From NCBI GenBank assembly GCA_024229615.1, contig JAAESG010000634.1, positions 1 through 36,527 of the forward strand: a stretch of 36,527 nucleotides of DNA, written 5' to 3'. Position 1 is the first letter of the stretch, and each line of letters begins with the position of its first letter. This DNA comes from Gammaproteobacteria bacterium (GTDB lineage Bacteria; Pseudomonadota; Gammaproteobacteria; GCA-001735895). The notes below the pieces were generated by a model that was not told where the DNA came from, made no database searches, and saw nothing but the letters and a program-made list of their open reading frames with translations. Below are positions 1 to 8,616 of this stretch, piece after piece. The position numbers and the translations under genes were made by a program.

Positions 1-1235
1 AAAATATGCCCGACTTCAATTCCGCGCAGTATTTTTAGCTTGCCATTACCGGTGGGGCTCGGGTCGCCATCGACCACGTTACGAATATCGACCGCGCCGG
101 GTTCCTCACAATCTCGCCCCCAGTTGGCATTGACCAGGTGCTTGTCATTCTGATTCGCGCCACAGACGAAGTCGCTCATCATCGCCGCGCTGTGATCGAC
201 GAAGGTTTTGATACCGAGACCAACAGGTCCTATCGAACCAACATCGTTGCCGAGTACCTCGTTGATTTGCTCACGCTCAGCCAGGCGTAGGGGGCTGGCG
301 ACTCCGTCCAGCCGTTCCGCCTTGAGTGCGTTGAGCTCGTGATCTCCCCGTAATACCAGTGCAACCAGACCTTTGTCCTCGGCTTCGACGATTAGTGTTT
401 TCATACATTGTTGAACGTCGACATCAAGTCCACTGGCAAGGTCTTCGATAGTGTACATGCCGGGAGTATCGATGGCCTGCATCTCGGCCCCGGGTGCGGC
501 CCGGCTGCTAATCGTCGGTAACGCCTCAACCGTTTCAATATTGGCCGCAAAATCGCCCTGATCCGAAAATGCGATCGCATCTTCTCCGGAATCGGCAAGC
601 ACGTGAAATTCTTGTGAAGTGCTGCCCCCGATTGCGCCTGAATCGGCGTTTACCGCTCGATAGTCTAATCCGAAGCGATCAAAAATATTGATGTAAGCCT
701 GATCCATCCGATCGTAGGATGCCTGCATCGCTTGCCGGTCGATATCGAATGAATAAGCGTCTTTCATGATGAATTCGCGCGAGCGCATAACCCCGAAGCG
801 GGGTCGAATTTCATCGCGAAATTTGGTCTGTATCTGGTAAAAATTCAACGGTAGTTGTCGATAGCTACTGACTTCGCGACGGAATATATCGGTTACAATT
901 TCCTCGTGAGTCGGACCGATGCAGGCATCGCGCTGATGGCGGTCTTTAAGGCGTAGCAACTCCGGCCCAAACTTATCCCAGCGCCCCGATTCCTGCCATA
1001 GCTCTGCCGGTTGAAACGACGGCATTAGCAACTCGAGCGCACCCGCTTTATCCATTTCCTGACGAATGATTTGCTCGACCTTGCGCAAGATGCGTAAACC
1101 CAGCGGTAACCAGCTATATATGCCGGCGGCATGTCTGCGGATCATGCCGGCTCGCAGCATCAGCTGATGGCTAATGATCTCGGCATCGCCGGGGGTTTCT
1201 TTCAGAGTTGCGAGGTGGAAGCGGGAAGTTCTCAT
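1..1235 (-). CDS. proS: Prolyl-tRNA synthetase, N-terminal 411 residues (partial at window edge)
   Basis: Class II aminoacyl-tRNA synthetase that charges tRNA-Pro in the cytoplasm. The frame is open from an ATG at 1235 to the window edge, giving about 411 of the usual 570 or so residues; the anticodon-binding domain lies outside. The protein begins [19 protein letters not shown], carries GPTHEE at residues 107-112 and class II motif 2 as FRDEIRPR at 139-146. The region after about residue 220 corresponds to the YbaK-like editing insertion of bacterial-type ProS, so this is the long, editing-competent form. The last visible residues (RGIEVGHIF) begin the stretch after the insertion, as in full-length homologues. 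Identification is secure; the truncation is only due to the window. Confidence 0.96.
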   Translation of the reverse strand, partial: MRTSRFHLATLKETPGDAEIISHQLMLRAGMIRRHAAGIYSWLPLGLRILRKVEQIIRQEMDKAGALELLMPSFQPAELWQESGRWDKFGPELLRLKDRHQRDACIGPTHEEIVTDIFRREVSSYRQLPLNFYQIQTKFRDEIRPRFGVMRSREFIMKDAYSFDIDRQAMQASYDRMDQAYINIFDRFGLDYRAVNADSGAIGGSTSQEFHVLADSGEDAIAFSDQGDFAANIETVEALPTISSRAAPGAEMQAIDTPGMYTIEDLASGLDVDVQQCMKTLIVEAEDKGLVALVLRGDHELNALKAERLDGVASPLRLAEREQINEVLGNDVGSIGPVGLGIKTFVDHSAAMMSDFVCGANQNDKHLVNANWGRDCEEPGAVDIRNVVDGDPSPTGNGKLKILRGIEVGHI

Positions 1236-1255
1236 AAATACTCATACATGGCGTC

Positions 1256-1287
1256 AATGCGCCAGACTATTAATTTGGCGCATTATA
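1256..1287 (-). promoter_or_regulatory. Putative proS promoter -10 with overlapping dyad
   Basis: On the minus strand a perfect TATAAT (1287-1282) lies about 47 bases before the proS ATG. No good -35 is seen. It overlaps a perfect 9-bp inverted repeat, AATGCGCCA (1256-1264) and TGGCGCATT (1276-1284), with an 11-base spacer. The dyad could be an operator at the transcription start or a hairpin at the 5' end of the proS message. There is no T-run after it on either strand, so it does not look like a terminator for the gene at 1332-1757. Confidence 0.45.
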
Positions 1288-1331
1288 GTGATTCCACGAA
1301 TTACTAACAGAAAATTAAACGCTGTGGCCGC

Positions 1332-1757
1332 TTATTGACAAAAGCGCTCGATATCGTCCTCAGCCTGTACCCTGCGTTCTTCGATTTCCTCGCTGGTCAG
1401 GTAGCGGGTACTGCCGTCGGCAGCCCTCAATTTGATGCGACTGCTGCGACCGATGACCTGAAGATCTTCCTGAGCTTGTTGACAGGCAATTTTTGCCTGG
1501 TCTTCGGGTACGGTATTGTTGTTGGTTGCAGTGCTGGAACCACTAGCCGAAGCCTTATCGTTTTTAGGCTGTGATAGACGTGGCAGGGCCTTGCCGGGAT
1601 TGCTCGGAGCTGACTGAACTCTTACATTTTCGGTTTTTGCGGTGATGGGAGGCGCATCGCTATAGTGCACATTGCCATCCTCATCAACCCATTTGTGAAT
1701 CGACCCTGCGCCGAGCGATGTTGATGCCAGTAAGGTCAAGTAAATCAGATAGCGCAT
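1332..1757 (-). CDS. DUF4124 domain-containing exported protein
   Basis: Small protein of 141 residues with an N-terminal signal peptide (MRYLIYLTLLASTSLGAGS) followed directly by the DUF4124 signature: a short beta hairpin with KWVDEDGNVHYSD and a following proline. The middle is low-complexity, rich in Ser, Thr, Asn and Pro, and the end is charged and probably helical. The family is common in gammaproteobacterial envelopes and has no established function. I chose the ATG at 1757 because it puts the hydrophobic segment right at the N-terminus and has a weak AGG upstream; ATGs at 1787 and 1778 lack a ribosome site. It stands alone, divergent from the LysR gene. Confidence 0.8.
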   Translation of the reverse strand: MRYLIYLTLLASTSLGAGSIHKWVDEDGNVHYSDAPPITAKTENVRVQSAPSNPGKALPRLSQPKNDKASASGSSTATNNNTVPEDQAKIACQQAQEDLQVIGRSSRIKLRAADGSTRYLTSEEIEERRVQAEDDIERFCQ

Positions 1758-1874
1758 GGTTATGCCTGTTTTCGCCATTATTTTCATAGTTTACAAATCC
1801 AAAGAATAGTTGTCATCCAAATATTTACAATCTTTTTTAATGTCGTCTCTTATATTACAAGCTGTTTTTGGGAG

Positions 1875-1919
1875 GGATACCATCAATCAAATTTATCTAT
1901 CCTGTAGGTATCCATAAAT
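1875..1919 (+). promoter_or_regulatory. Nested dyads upstream of the LysR gene
   Basis: GGATACC (1875-1881) is matched by its exact inverted copy GGTATCC (1907-1913). A second dyad, ATTTAT (1891-1896) with ATAAAT (1914-1919), is centred near 1905 and has partly matching inner bases. LysR-type regulators normally bind such dyads in the intergenic region next to their own gene, so autoregulation is plausible. This is inferred from position and symmetry only; no site of a named regulator was recognised. Confidence 0.35.
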
Positions 1920-1962
1920 CTAATATATAATGTTGGCCCTCACAAAAGAGCTAACACAGGCG

Positions 1963-2865
1963 ATGAGCGATCGCAGACTCAAGGTTTTTCATACCGTTGC
2001 CAGACTGTTAAGTTTCACCAAAGCGGCCGAAGCGCTCCATATGACTCAGCCCGCAGTAACTTTCCAGGTGCGTCAACTCGAAGAATATTTCAATACCCGC
2101 CTGTTCGATCGCACACATAACAAGGTTAATTTAACACCCGCAGGAGAACGGGTCTCCGAGTTTGCCGAACGCATCTTCGATCTGTATGCGGAAATGGAAA
2201 ACACGGTGCACGATTTGACCGGAGAGATCAGTGGCGCGTTGACGGTGGGTGCAAGCACCACGATCGCAGAATACATGTTGCCGGCCCTACTGGGGGAATT
2301 CAAGAATCGCTACCCGGATATCAATCTGCGACTCAAGGTATCAAACTCCGAAGGCATCGTGTCGATGGTCGAGCACAATGTTATCGACCTTGGTGTCGTC
2401 GAGTCTCCGGTGAGTAATAAAAATCTGATCGTCGAAGTCTGTCATGACGATCAACTCGTCGTGGTGGCGGCCCCGGATCATGATTTGGTAAAGCGGGGCG
2501 GCAAGGTCAAACCCAGCGACATCATCAAGTACCCGTTTGTCAGTCGCGAAGAAGGTTCGGGAACACGAGACGTCATCATGCGTTACCTGACCGAGGAAAA
2601 GGTAAACCCTGCGGAGCTAAACTTCAGTCTCGAGCTCGGTAGCCCGGAATCGATCAAGGGAGCAGTGGAGGCGGGCATGGGGATCACCATAATTTCACGT
2701 TCGATCATAGGCAAGGAATTGAAGTTGAACACCCTTTGCGAATTGCAACTCGACCCACCTTTGAGTCGCCCCTTCTCGTTTGTACGGCAACGCCAGAAAT
2801 TTCGCGTTACCGTCATGGAGAAATTGCTTGAGTTTGCCCAATCATATTTTAAAAATAACGGCTAG
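1963..2865 (+). CDS. LysR-type transcriptional regulator
   Basis: Protein of 300 residues from the ATG at 1963, the usual LysR length. The winged helix-turn-helix is at the N-terminus (SFTKAAEALHMTQPAVTFQ, roughly residues 17-35), followed by the linker helix and the periplasmic-binding-protein-like effector domain from about residue 80 to the end. The sequence looks like the CysB/CbbR-like group sometimes labelled selenium-metabolism associated, but the effector cannot be deduced. An in-frame ATG at 1930 would add 11 residues that the family normally lacks; neither start has a strong ribosome site. It is followed 37 bases later by perM and may be cotranscribed with it. Nested dyads just upstream suggest autoregulation. 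Confidence 0.9.
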   Translation: MSDRRLKVFHTVARLLSFTKAAEALHMTQPAVTFQVRQLEEYFNTRLFDRTHNKVNLTPAGERVSEFAERIFDLYAEMENTVHDLTGEISGALTVGASTTIAEYMLPALLGEFKNRYPDINLRLKVSNSEGIVSMVEHNVIDLGVVESPVSNKNLIVEVCHDDQLVVVAAPDHDLVKRGGKVKPSDIIKYPFVSREEGSGTRDVIMRYLTEEKVNPAELNFSLELGSPESIKGAVEAGMGITIISRSIIGKELKLNTLCELQLDPPLSRPFSFVRQRQKFRVTVMEKLLEFAQSYFKNNG

Positions 2866-2902
2866 CGTCGAATCCCGGGTGCCATGAACGAAGTTTCACA
2901 TC

Positions 2903-3964
2903 ATGTTTGATATTTTACAGCAGTGGTATCACCGACATTTCACCGATCCGCAAACGGTGATTTTCGCGTTTATCCTGATTGCCGGTTCGGCCCTGGTTTT
3001 TGTCCTCAATACGCATTTGATGCCAATCCTGGTTGCGCTCATTATCGCTTACCTGGCGGAAGGCATGGTGGCATGGTTGCACAAAGTTAATCTAGGACGT
3101 ACCGCATCCGCCAGTTTCGTTACCGCACTGATGATCGCGACAATTATCCTGGTATTATTTGTGTTGTTGCCGTTGTTATCCAAACAGGTCAGTGAGCTTT
3201 TTCGCGAGATGCCAAACATGCTCGGCAAGGGGCAACAGTTGTTGCTGCATTTACCAGAACAATACCCTGACTATGTTTCGGCACAGCAGATAGAGGAACT
3301 CTTAACCCTGGCGCGCAATGAATTGACGTCTTTCGGGCAAAGAGTGGTTAGCCTGTCGCTGTCGTCCGTGGTCGGCATAATTACCTTTCTTGTATACCTT
3401 ATTTTGTTACCGCTAATGGTTTTCTTCTTCCTCAAGGACAAGGAAATGATTATCCACTGGCTGGCCGATTTTCTGCCTGAAGAACGCAGGTTGCTGCGCA
3501 CCGTGTGGGCCGAACTCGATATCAAGATTGCCAGTTATGTTCGTGGCAAGGTTATCGAGGTGTTGATTATCTGGGCGGCAAGTTACATCGCATTTGCGGT
3601 AATGGGGCTTAATTACGCAATGCTACTGAGTCTCGCGGTCGGTTTATCGGTCATCATTCCCTATGTCGGCGCCACCGTGGTAACGATTCCGGTTGCCCTG
3701 ATTGCGTTTTTCCAATGGGGATTTACCTCGGAGTTTGGCTGGTTGATGGCGATTTACGGTTTTATCCAGTTCCTCGACGGTAATCTGTTGGTACCGCTAT
3801 TGTTTTCAGAAGTGGTAAACCTGCACCCGGTTGCGATTATTGTAGCGGTCGTATTCTTTGGTAGCCTGTGGGGTGTCTGGGGCGTATTCTTCGCGATCCC
3901 GCTGGCAACCTTGATCCAGGCCATTATCAAAGCCTGGCCTTCTGAAGATCTGATTGCGGAATAA
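2903..3964 (+). CDS. perM: AI-2E family transporter / PerM-like permease
   Basis: Inner-membrane protein of 353 residues, the same length as E. coli PerM. It has about eight hydrophobic segments: a pair near residues 15-60, one near 70-95, a soluble stretch at roughly 100-150, then a helix at 150-175 and four more after 210. The conserved family portions are seen, for example the MVFFFLKD region near residue 175 and the proline-containing VIIPYVGA segment near residue 250. Members export small molecules or act in Na+/H+ exchange; the substrate here is unknown. In many gammaproteobacteria perM lies near bcp, gcvR, dapA and bamC; here bcp and gcvR are missing between perM and dapA. Confidence 0.9.
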   Translation: MFDILQQWYHRHFTDPQTVIFAFILIAGSALVFVLNTHLMPILVALIIAYLAEGMVAWLHKVNLGRTASASFVTALMIATIILVLFVLLPLLSKQVSELFREMPNMLGKGQQLLLHLPEQYPDYVSAQQIEELLTLARNELTSFGQRVVSLSLSSVVGIITFLVYLILLPLMVFFFLKDKEMIIHWLADFLPEERRLLRTVWAELDIKIASYVRGKVIEVLIIWAASYIAFAVMGLNYAMLLSLAVGLSVIIPYVGATVVTIPVALIAFFQWGFTSEFGWLMAIYGFIQFLDGNLLVPLLFSEVVNLHPVAIIVAVVFFGSLWGVWGVFFAIPLATLIQAIIKAWPSEDLIAE

Positions 3965-4230
3965 CTAGCCTCCAAATGGCGAGTAATGCGGTTCGACCAG
4001 ATCTCCTGCAAGTCTGTTGTCAGCGTGATATTGGCCGACAGTTTAACCGGGACCATAATCACTAGTTCGTGAAATCGAAATAGTAATCGAGTTTGAATCA
4101 CGCATAGATCAACTGATCGTTATACCAGTAGATAATTTAGATAGGTGCATTCGTAGGAATAGCTTCAAAATGCATGGATTTCTTTATAACATACGTCCCT
4201 TGATCAGCCATGGCAAAACAGAGGTTATCC

Positions 4231-5106
4231 ATGTTTAAAGGCAGTATCGTCGCATTGGTCACGCCAATGCTTGACAACGGTGACGTTGATTTCACGCAGC
4301 TTGAGGCATTGATCGATTTTCATGTGCGAGAAGGGACCCAGGCGATTGTTATTGCCGGGACCACGGGCGAATCTGCGACCTTGAGTCCAGGTGAGCACTG
4401 CAATCTGTTACAGAAGAGTTACGAGATTATCAACCAGCGTTTGCCGATGATTGCAGGGACAGGCGCCAACTCCACTACGGAAGCAATCGAACTCACCAAA
4501 TGCGCCAGAACAAGTCGTGCGGAAGCTGCGTTGCTGGTAACGCCTTATTACAATAAACCGACGCAAAAAGGTTTAATCCTGCATTACCAGGCGATTGCCG
4601 AAGCAGTCGATATCCCACAAATTCTGTATAACGTTCCAGGTAGAACGGCCTGTGATATGCAAGCCGATACCGTGGCCGAGTTGGCCAGAGTCGGTAATAT
4701 CGTCGGTATTAAGGAAGCCACCGGTAGCATGGAGCGGCTCGCCGATATCAAGCGCCAGGTCGGCGACCATTTTGCATTGCTGACCGGCGACGATTCGACG
4801 ACTTGTGAATTTATCTTAAACGGAGGTCATGGCGCCATTTCCGTTACTGCCAATGTGGTACCTGCGAAGATGTCGAACATGTGCCGGCTAGCCCTGCAGG
4901 GTAACGCCGACGAGGCGCGAGCTGCAGATGCTGAAATTGCTGAATTGCATCATTTGCTGTTCATCGAATCCAACCCGATTCCGGTTAAATGGGCCGTTTC
5001 ACAGATGGGCTATGGTGAATTAAATCTGCGCTTACCGATGACGGTTTTAGACGAAAAACATCAAGCGCCTCTGAGGCAAGCCTTGATCAGCAGTGGTGCG
5101 TTGTGA
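4231..5106 (+). CDS. dapA: 4-hydroxy-tetrahydrodipicolinate synthase
   Basis: Condenses pyruvate with aspartate semialdehyde, the first committed step to diaminopimelate and lysine. The protein has 291 residues (E. coli: 292). With the ATG at 4231 the catalytic residues fall at their textbook numbers: Thr44-Thr45 in GTTGES, Tyr107, Tyr133, Arg138 and the Schiff-base Lys161 in GIKEATG. This ATG has AGAGG nine bases upstream; an ATG at 4210 would add seven residues, has no ribosome site and is not conserved. The stop overlaps the bamC start by four bases. The 266 bases before it contain no gene and no clear promoter that I would stand by. Confidence 0.97.
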   Translation: MFKGSIVALVTPMLDNGDVDFTQLEALIDFHVREGTQAIVIAGTTGESATLSPGEHCNLLQKSYEIINQRLPMIAGTGANSTTEAIELTKCARTSRAEAALLVTPYYNKPTQKGLILHYQAIAEAVDIPQILYNVPGRTACDMQADTVAELARVGNIVGIKEATGSMERLADIKRQVGDHFALLTGDDSTTCEFILNGGHGAISVTANVVPAKMSNMCRLALQGNADEARAADAEIAELHHLLFIESNPIPVKWAVSQMGYGELNLRLPMTVLDEKHQAPLRQALISSGAL

Positions 5107-6221
5107 GAAATATCCCATCAATCGTTTTAGTGCTGTTTGTCGCTTTGCTTTCAGCCTGTTCCTTTGGACAGGATAAGCGCTATCTTAATACGGGCACGGC
5201 TGAGAGTCTCGAATTACCCCCCGATCTGACGGAATTCGATGTTCGGTCCAAGTTCGATCTGCCGACGGTCTTTTCCGGCGACGATGAATCGGTGCGAGAC
5301 CGAGTGCCGGTGCTGGCCAAGGTGGACTCCCTGAAGCTCAGAGGTAGCGGAAATTTATACTGGCTTGAGGTCGAGGAACCAGTCGATAATCTGTATCAGA
5401 TGGTTAAAAGCTTCTGGGCCTTCGAAGGTTATCGCCTGATACTAGACGAACCAGTCATCGGTGTCATGCAAACGGAATGGATTTATAAGTCTGAAGGAGG
5501 TAACCAGGGGGGTGAATCGTGGTTCGAGAGTCTGTTCTCCAGCGACGACCTGTCAGCCACCCAGGATCAGTTCAAAACCAGGATTGAACGAGCTGAGGTT
5601 GACCCGGTCAACAGAATATATATCGCACACCGGGGAACCGAATATGTGCATATCCTGGAATTCGGGAAAGATTACCTGAAAGATAACCAGAATGTGGTCG
5701 CCGAAGAAGATACTGACAACGATTGGGGTTTTCGCGCACCGGAACCCGAGCTCGAAGTCGAGATGCTGTCGCGTCTGATGATTTATCTTGGCTTGCAAGA
5801 AGCCGAAGTCATGCAACAGGTTGCAGATGTTAAAATGTTTAGCCCGCGAGCCTCACTGCGTATGGATGCAGAGGAAAAGTCACCGTTCCTGATTTTGCAC
5901 GATCCCTATCAAATTGCCTGGAATCGGGTTTTGCATCAACTTGAACGCATGAATTTTGAAATTCAAAGCACGGATTTCAATACCGGGCTTTTCAGCAAGA
6001 GTTTCATTGTCGTCAATACCACGGTGAAGCAGGGTGACAGCGATAATGGCGGCGGTTGGTTCTCGAGTGAAGCCGAGAGCGAAGTTCGGACGATAGCCCT
6101 GGTTGTATTAGAGGAGACACACGAGTTGACCAGGGTGAATATAGAAACCATCAGTGGAGAATTTGATACTTCTGCTGCCGGCGCTGATTTTCTCGACCTG
6201 TTGTATCGACAAATCAAGTAA
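5103..6221 (+). CDS. bamC: Outer-membrane assembly lipoprotein BamC
   Basis: Component of the BAM complex that inserts beta-barrel proteins in the outer membrane. Starts with GTG at 5103 overlapping the dapA stop (GTGA), so it is translationally coupled. The signal peptide ends in a lipobox LSAC with the lipidated Cys19, followed by an extended unstructured N-terminal arm with YLNTG and LPPDLTE, as in BamC, which binds BamD through this arm. Two helix-grip domains follow, at roughly residues 90-220 and 250-370. At 372 residues it is somewhat longer than E. coli BamC (344). The dapA-bamC pair is a conserved gammaproteobacterial arrangement that supports the call. Confidence 0.93.
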   Translation: MRNIPSIVLVLFVALLSACSFGQDKRYLNTGTAESLELPPDLTEFDVRSKFDLPTVFSGDDESVRDRVPVLAKVDSLKLRGSGNLYWLEVEEPVDNLYQMVKSFWAFEGYRLILDEPVIGVMQTEWIYKSEGGNQGGESWFESLFSSDDLSATQDQFKTRIERAEVDPVNRIYIAHRGTEYVHILEFGKDYLKDNQNVVAEEDTDNDWGFRAPEPELEVEMLSRLMIYLGLQEAEVMQQVADVKMFSPRASLRMDAEEKSPFLILHDPYQIAWNRVLHQLERMNFEIQSTDFNTGLFSKSFIVVNTTVKQGDSDNGGGWFSSEAESEVRTIALVVLEETHELTRVNIETISGEFDTSAAGADFLDLLYRQIK

Positions 6222-6222
6222 T

Positions 6223-6978
6223 ATGCGAATTGCATCGTTGGGCAGCGGTAGCCGGGGCAATGCGACCCTGGTGCAGCATGATAGTACTACTCTACTGGTA
6301 GATAACGGATTTTCTCTACGGCAATTCTGCAAGCGACTGGATCGATTCGATGTCGAAGTCGATTCGATTGACGCGATATTACTAACCCATGAACACAGCG
6401 ATCACAGTGGCGGAATCGAGCGCTTGTGTAGCGCCCACGGCATCCCACTTTGGACCACGGTTGGCACTGCTCGGGCGGTCCTGACATCAGGCTTCGATTA
6501 CAACCGGCTGGTGGCAGGCCGGGCGGTGACGATAGGTGCGATCGAAGTTATGCCAATTACCGTGCCGCATGATGCCAGCGAGCCATTACAGTTTGTGTTT
6601 CATCAGCTCGATAGTGGTAAACGACTCGGTATTCTGACCGATACCGGGCATGTTACTTCGCATATCGTCGATGCTTTCAACCATCTGGATGCGCTGTTAC
6701 TGGAGTTTAACTATGACCCGGCCATGCTCGAATCGGGACCTTATCCGGAAATGTTGAAACAGCGAGTCGGTGGCAATCACGGGCACCTGTCGAATCTGCA
6801 ATCGGTGGATTTACTGCGTCAGATAGATACTGAAAAGCTTGATTGTCTGATTGCCGCACACATTTCCGAGAAAAACAACACACCTGTCATCGTAGAACAA
6901 CTTATTCGACAACTGAACGGTCTACCGACGCCTGTACTGGCTAATCAAAACGAAGGCTTTGACTGGATCTCAATATAG
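6223..6978 (+). CDS. MBL-fold metallohydrolase (YycJ/WalJ-like)
   Basis: Protein of 251 residues with the metallo-beta-lactamase metal site THEHSDHSGG (His56, His58, Asp60, His61), a later DTGH motif and a HisLeuSer segment (NHGHLSN) near residue 190. The beginning, MRIASLGSGSRGNATLV, is typical of the YycJ/WalJ group of beta-CASP-less MBL exo-nuclease-like enzymes; the substrate is unproven. ATG at 6223 is one base after the bamC stop, so it depends on coupling. Earlier in-frame starts lie inside bamC and would add non-family sequence. In gammaproteobacteria a gene of this kind often follows bamC and precedes purC; purC is absent here, and the gene instead converges on folE2. Confidence 0.85.
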   Translation: MRIASLGSGSRGNATLVQHDSTTLLVDNGFSLRQFCKRLDRFDVEVDSIDAILLTHEHSDHSGGIERLCSAHGIPLWTTVGTARAVLTSGFDYNRLVAGRAVTIGAIEVMPITVPHDASEPLQFVFHQLDSGKRLGILTDTGHVTSHIVDAFNHLDALLLEFNYDPAMLESGPYPEMLKQRVGGNHGHLSNLQSVDLLRQIDTEKLDCLIAAHISEKNNTPVIVEQLIRQLNGLPTPVLANQNEGFDWISI

Positions 6979-6996
6979 GCTGATATAATGGCTGGG

Positions 6997-7812
6997 TTAC
7001 GCGCTATCCTTGTCATACTCGATCAAGGCATAGGCCGAGTGATTGTGAATCGACTCAAAGTTTTCCGATTCGAGTATGTACTGCCTGATACGATCGTCCT
7101 TGTTTAACTCTCCCGCGATATCCCTGACCATGTCTTCGACAAATTTTGGATTGTCGTAAGCGCGTTCGGTGACGTATTTTTCATCGGGTCGTTTGAGCAA
7201 TCCATACAGTTCGCAAGAAGCCTGTTTTTCGACGATATCGATCAGTTCCTCGATCCAGATGAAGCCGCTGGTTTTGGCATCCAGAGTCACGTGTGAACGC
7301 TGGTTGTGGGCGCCGTAATCCGAGATCGATTTTGAACATGGGCATAGACTGGTGACCGGAATCTGTACCTTGATGCGAGTGGTGGTGACCCCGGAATTGA
7401 TTTCACCGACCAGAGAAACTTCATAGTCGAGCAGTGACTCAACCCCGGAAATGGGCGCCTGTTTATTCACGAAGTAGGGGAATTTCATTTCGATATAGCC
7501 TGACTCCGCTTCGAGCAACTCGGCCATTTCCCTGAGCATTTCATTAAAAGAGGTATACGAGATTTCCTTTTCGTGATCGTTAAGTATCGTGACGAAACGT
7601 GACATGTGTGTGCCCTTGAACTGATGCGGCAGGAATACAAACATGCTGAAGGTTGCGATGGTATGCTGCTTGCCTTCGGAGCGGTCCTTGACAATAACCG
7701 GATGTCGGATGTCTTTGATACCGACCTTGTTGATTGCGAGTTCACGGGTATCCGCTGATCCCTGGACGTCGGGAATCGTCGAAACTGCGCTTGGAACTGG
7801 TTCACCATTCAT
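6997..7812 (-). CDS. folE2: GTP cyclohydrolase FolE2 (type IB)
   Basis: Converts GTP to 7,8-dihydroneopterin triphosphate, first step to folate and queuosine. The protein has 271 residues with the FolE2 signatures GTHMSRF (67-73), [19 protein letters not shown] (Cys157, Cys159, His169) and a C-terminal NHSAYALI. Start: a TTG at 7830 is in frame, but the ATG at 7812 has AAAGGA six bases upstream and is preferred. FolE2 can use metals other than zinc and is under Zur in some bacteria; I looked for a Zur-type box upstream and did not find one. A different dyad straddles its promoter (see 7896-7947). Whether a classical folE also exists cannot be told from this window. Confidence 0.95.
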   Translation of the reverse strand: MNGEPVPSAVSTIPDVQGSADTRELAINKVGIKDIRHPVIVKDRSEGKQHTIATFSMFVFLPHQFKGTHMSRFVTILNDHEKEISYTSFNEMLREMAELLEAESGYIEMKFPYFVNKQAPISGVESLLDYEVSLVGEINSGVTTTRIKVQIPVTSLCPCSKSISDYGAHNQRSHVTLDAKTSGFIWIEELIDIVEKQASCELYGLLKRPDEKYVTERAYDNPKFVEDMVRDIAGELNKDDRIRQYILESENFESIHNHSAYALIEYDKDSA

Positions 7813-8130
7813 TACTTGATCCTTTGACAATCCTTGGTTGTATTGTATCGCTTCTTTACCCCGGCCATTGGTATGACCTGAGTAATTGCCAGAAAAATAA
7901 CCAAGTAAAAAGGTTGGTTATTATACTGCGCCACCGAGTGAAGGCAAATGTTCATGCTCAGAATTATCCCACTAACATCGCTGGATAGCGATAGCATGGG
8001 GGGATGGAATGTCGCGGAATATTCGACAAATACTAACAGTTAACGAAATCTCTGATTTCGCCAAACGGCTGAACCAGTCAACTTTGGACCGGAATCAGGG
8101 GGTAGCTATAAAACTCTTTTTGTTGTTATT
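7813..8130. other. 318-base intergenic region between cold-shock gene and folE2
   Basis: Holds the folE2 promoter and dyad (7896-7947). A perfect small hairpin lies farther up: CGAAATC (8044-8050), loop TCT, GATTTCG (8054-8060). It has no T-run on either side, so I do not call it a terminator, although it lies downstream of the cold-shock gene. No convincing coding sequence is seen in it. Confidence 0.6.
7896..7947 (-). promoter_or_regulatory. folE2 promoter with operator-like inverted repeat
   Basis: Reading on the minus strand: a -35-like TTGCCT (7947-7942), 16-base spacer, perfect TATAAT (7925-7920). Overlapping the end of the -10 and covering the expected start point is a perfect 9-bp inverted repeat, AATAACCAA (7896-7904) and TTGGTTATT (7914-7922), with a 9-base A-rich spacer. 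This is where a repressor operator would sit; it could also be a hairpin at the very 5' end of the message. Confidence 0.5.
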
Positions 8131-8340
8131 TTAAGCTGGTGAAACGTCTTCAGCCTGCGGACCCTTGGCACCATCGGTAACTTTCATCGTCACTGCCTGG
8201 CCTTGCTGTAGGGTTTTATGACCCTCAGACTGGATGGCACTGTAATGAACGAAAACGTCTTTCCCACCTTCTTGTGAAATAAAACCATAGCCTTTGGCAT
8301 CGTTAAACCACTTAACTGTGCCAGTTACTGTTTCAGACAT
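8131..8340 (-). CDS. CspA-family cold-shock protein
   Basis: Single OB-fold nucleic-acid chaperone of 69 residues, the family's usual size. Both RNA-binding motifs are intact: RNP1 as KGYGFIS (about residues 16-22) and RNP2 as VFVHYSAI (about 29-36), with the aromatic KWFND before them. Such proteins melt RNA secondary structure; some are cold-induced and others constitutive or stress-related, and the sequence alone does not say which. The ATG at 8340 is preceded by a weak CAGAG. The gene is monocistronic by position: a gap of about 160 bases and a repeat on the upstream side, and 318 bases before folE2. Confidence 0.93.
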   Translation of the reverse strand: MSETVTGTVKWFNDAKGYGFISQEGGKDVFVHYSAIQSEGHKTLQQGQAVTMKVTDGAKGPQAEDVSPA

Positions 8341-8511
8341 AATATTACTCTGTAGCTTGACAATATATGCCGGTCGTTAAGCGCCCGACAGTGCCAATTG
8401 TAGGGGAAAGCCTTGCCAGGCGCCATTATTTAAACCCGTTCTGATTTTTCCGTTGCCTGGCCACGCAAACCAAAAACAGAAATCCACCACGATTTGCTAT
8501 CGCATTAACTA

Positions 8512-8616
8512 GGAGTCTGTCGGACTTAGGGAAAATCTACTGCGGCGATGGGAAACCGGCCCATTTTCTCGATCTCCCACTCGCCTCGCTACGATTCCCT
8601 AAATCCGACAGGCTCC
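8512..8616. repeat. Palindromic repeat element A (REP/MITE-like), overlapping the dxs 3' end
   Basis: The terminal arms are 22 bases each: 8512-8533 (starting GGAGTCTGTCGGACTTAGGG) and 8595-8616. The right arm is the inverted copy with two mismatches. The inner part also folds back partly: GGCGATGGGA near 8543 against TCCCACTCGCC near 8575. The whole 105 bases could therefore form a long hairpin. There is no open frame for a transposase. Size and symmetry fit a non-autonomous MITE or a REP-type element. The right arm encodes the last eight residues of Dxs, and its stop codon follows inside the element. Copy number elsewhere in the genome is unknown to me. Confidence 0.75.

Noticed and set aside
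7813-8000. Zur box before folE2
   Set aside because: The dyad found (AATAACCAA/TTGGTTATT) does not match the known Zur consensus with a central TTATA-type core.
8044-8060. Perfect 7-bp hairpin as terminator of the cold-shock gene
   Set aside because: No T-run on either strand next to the stem.
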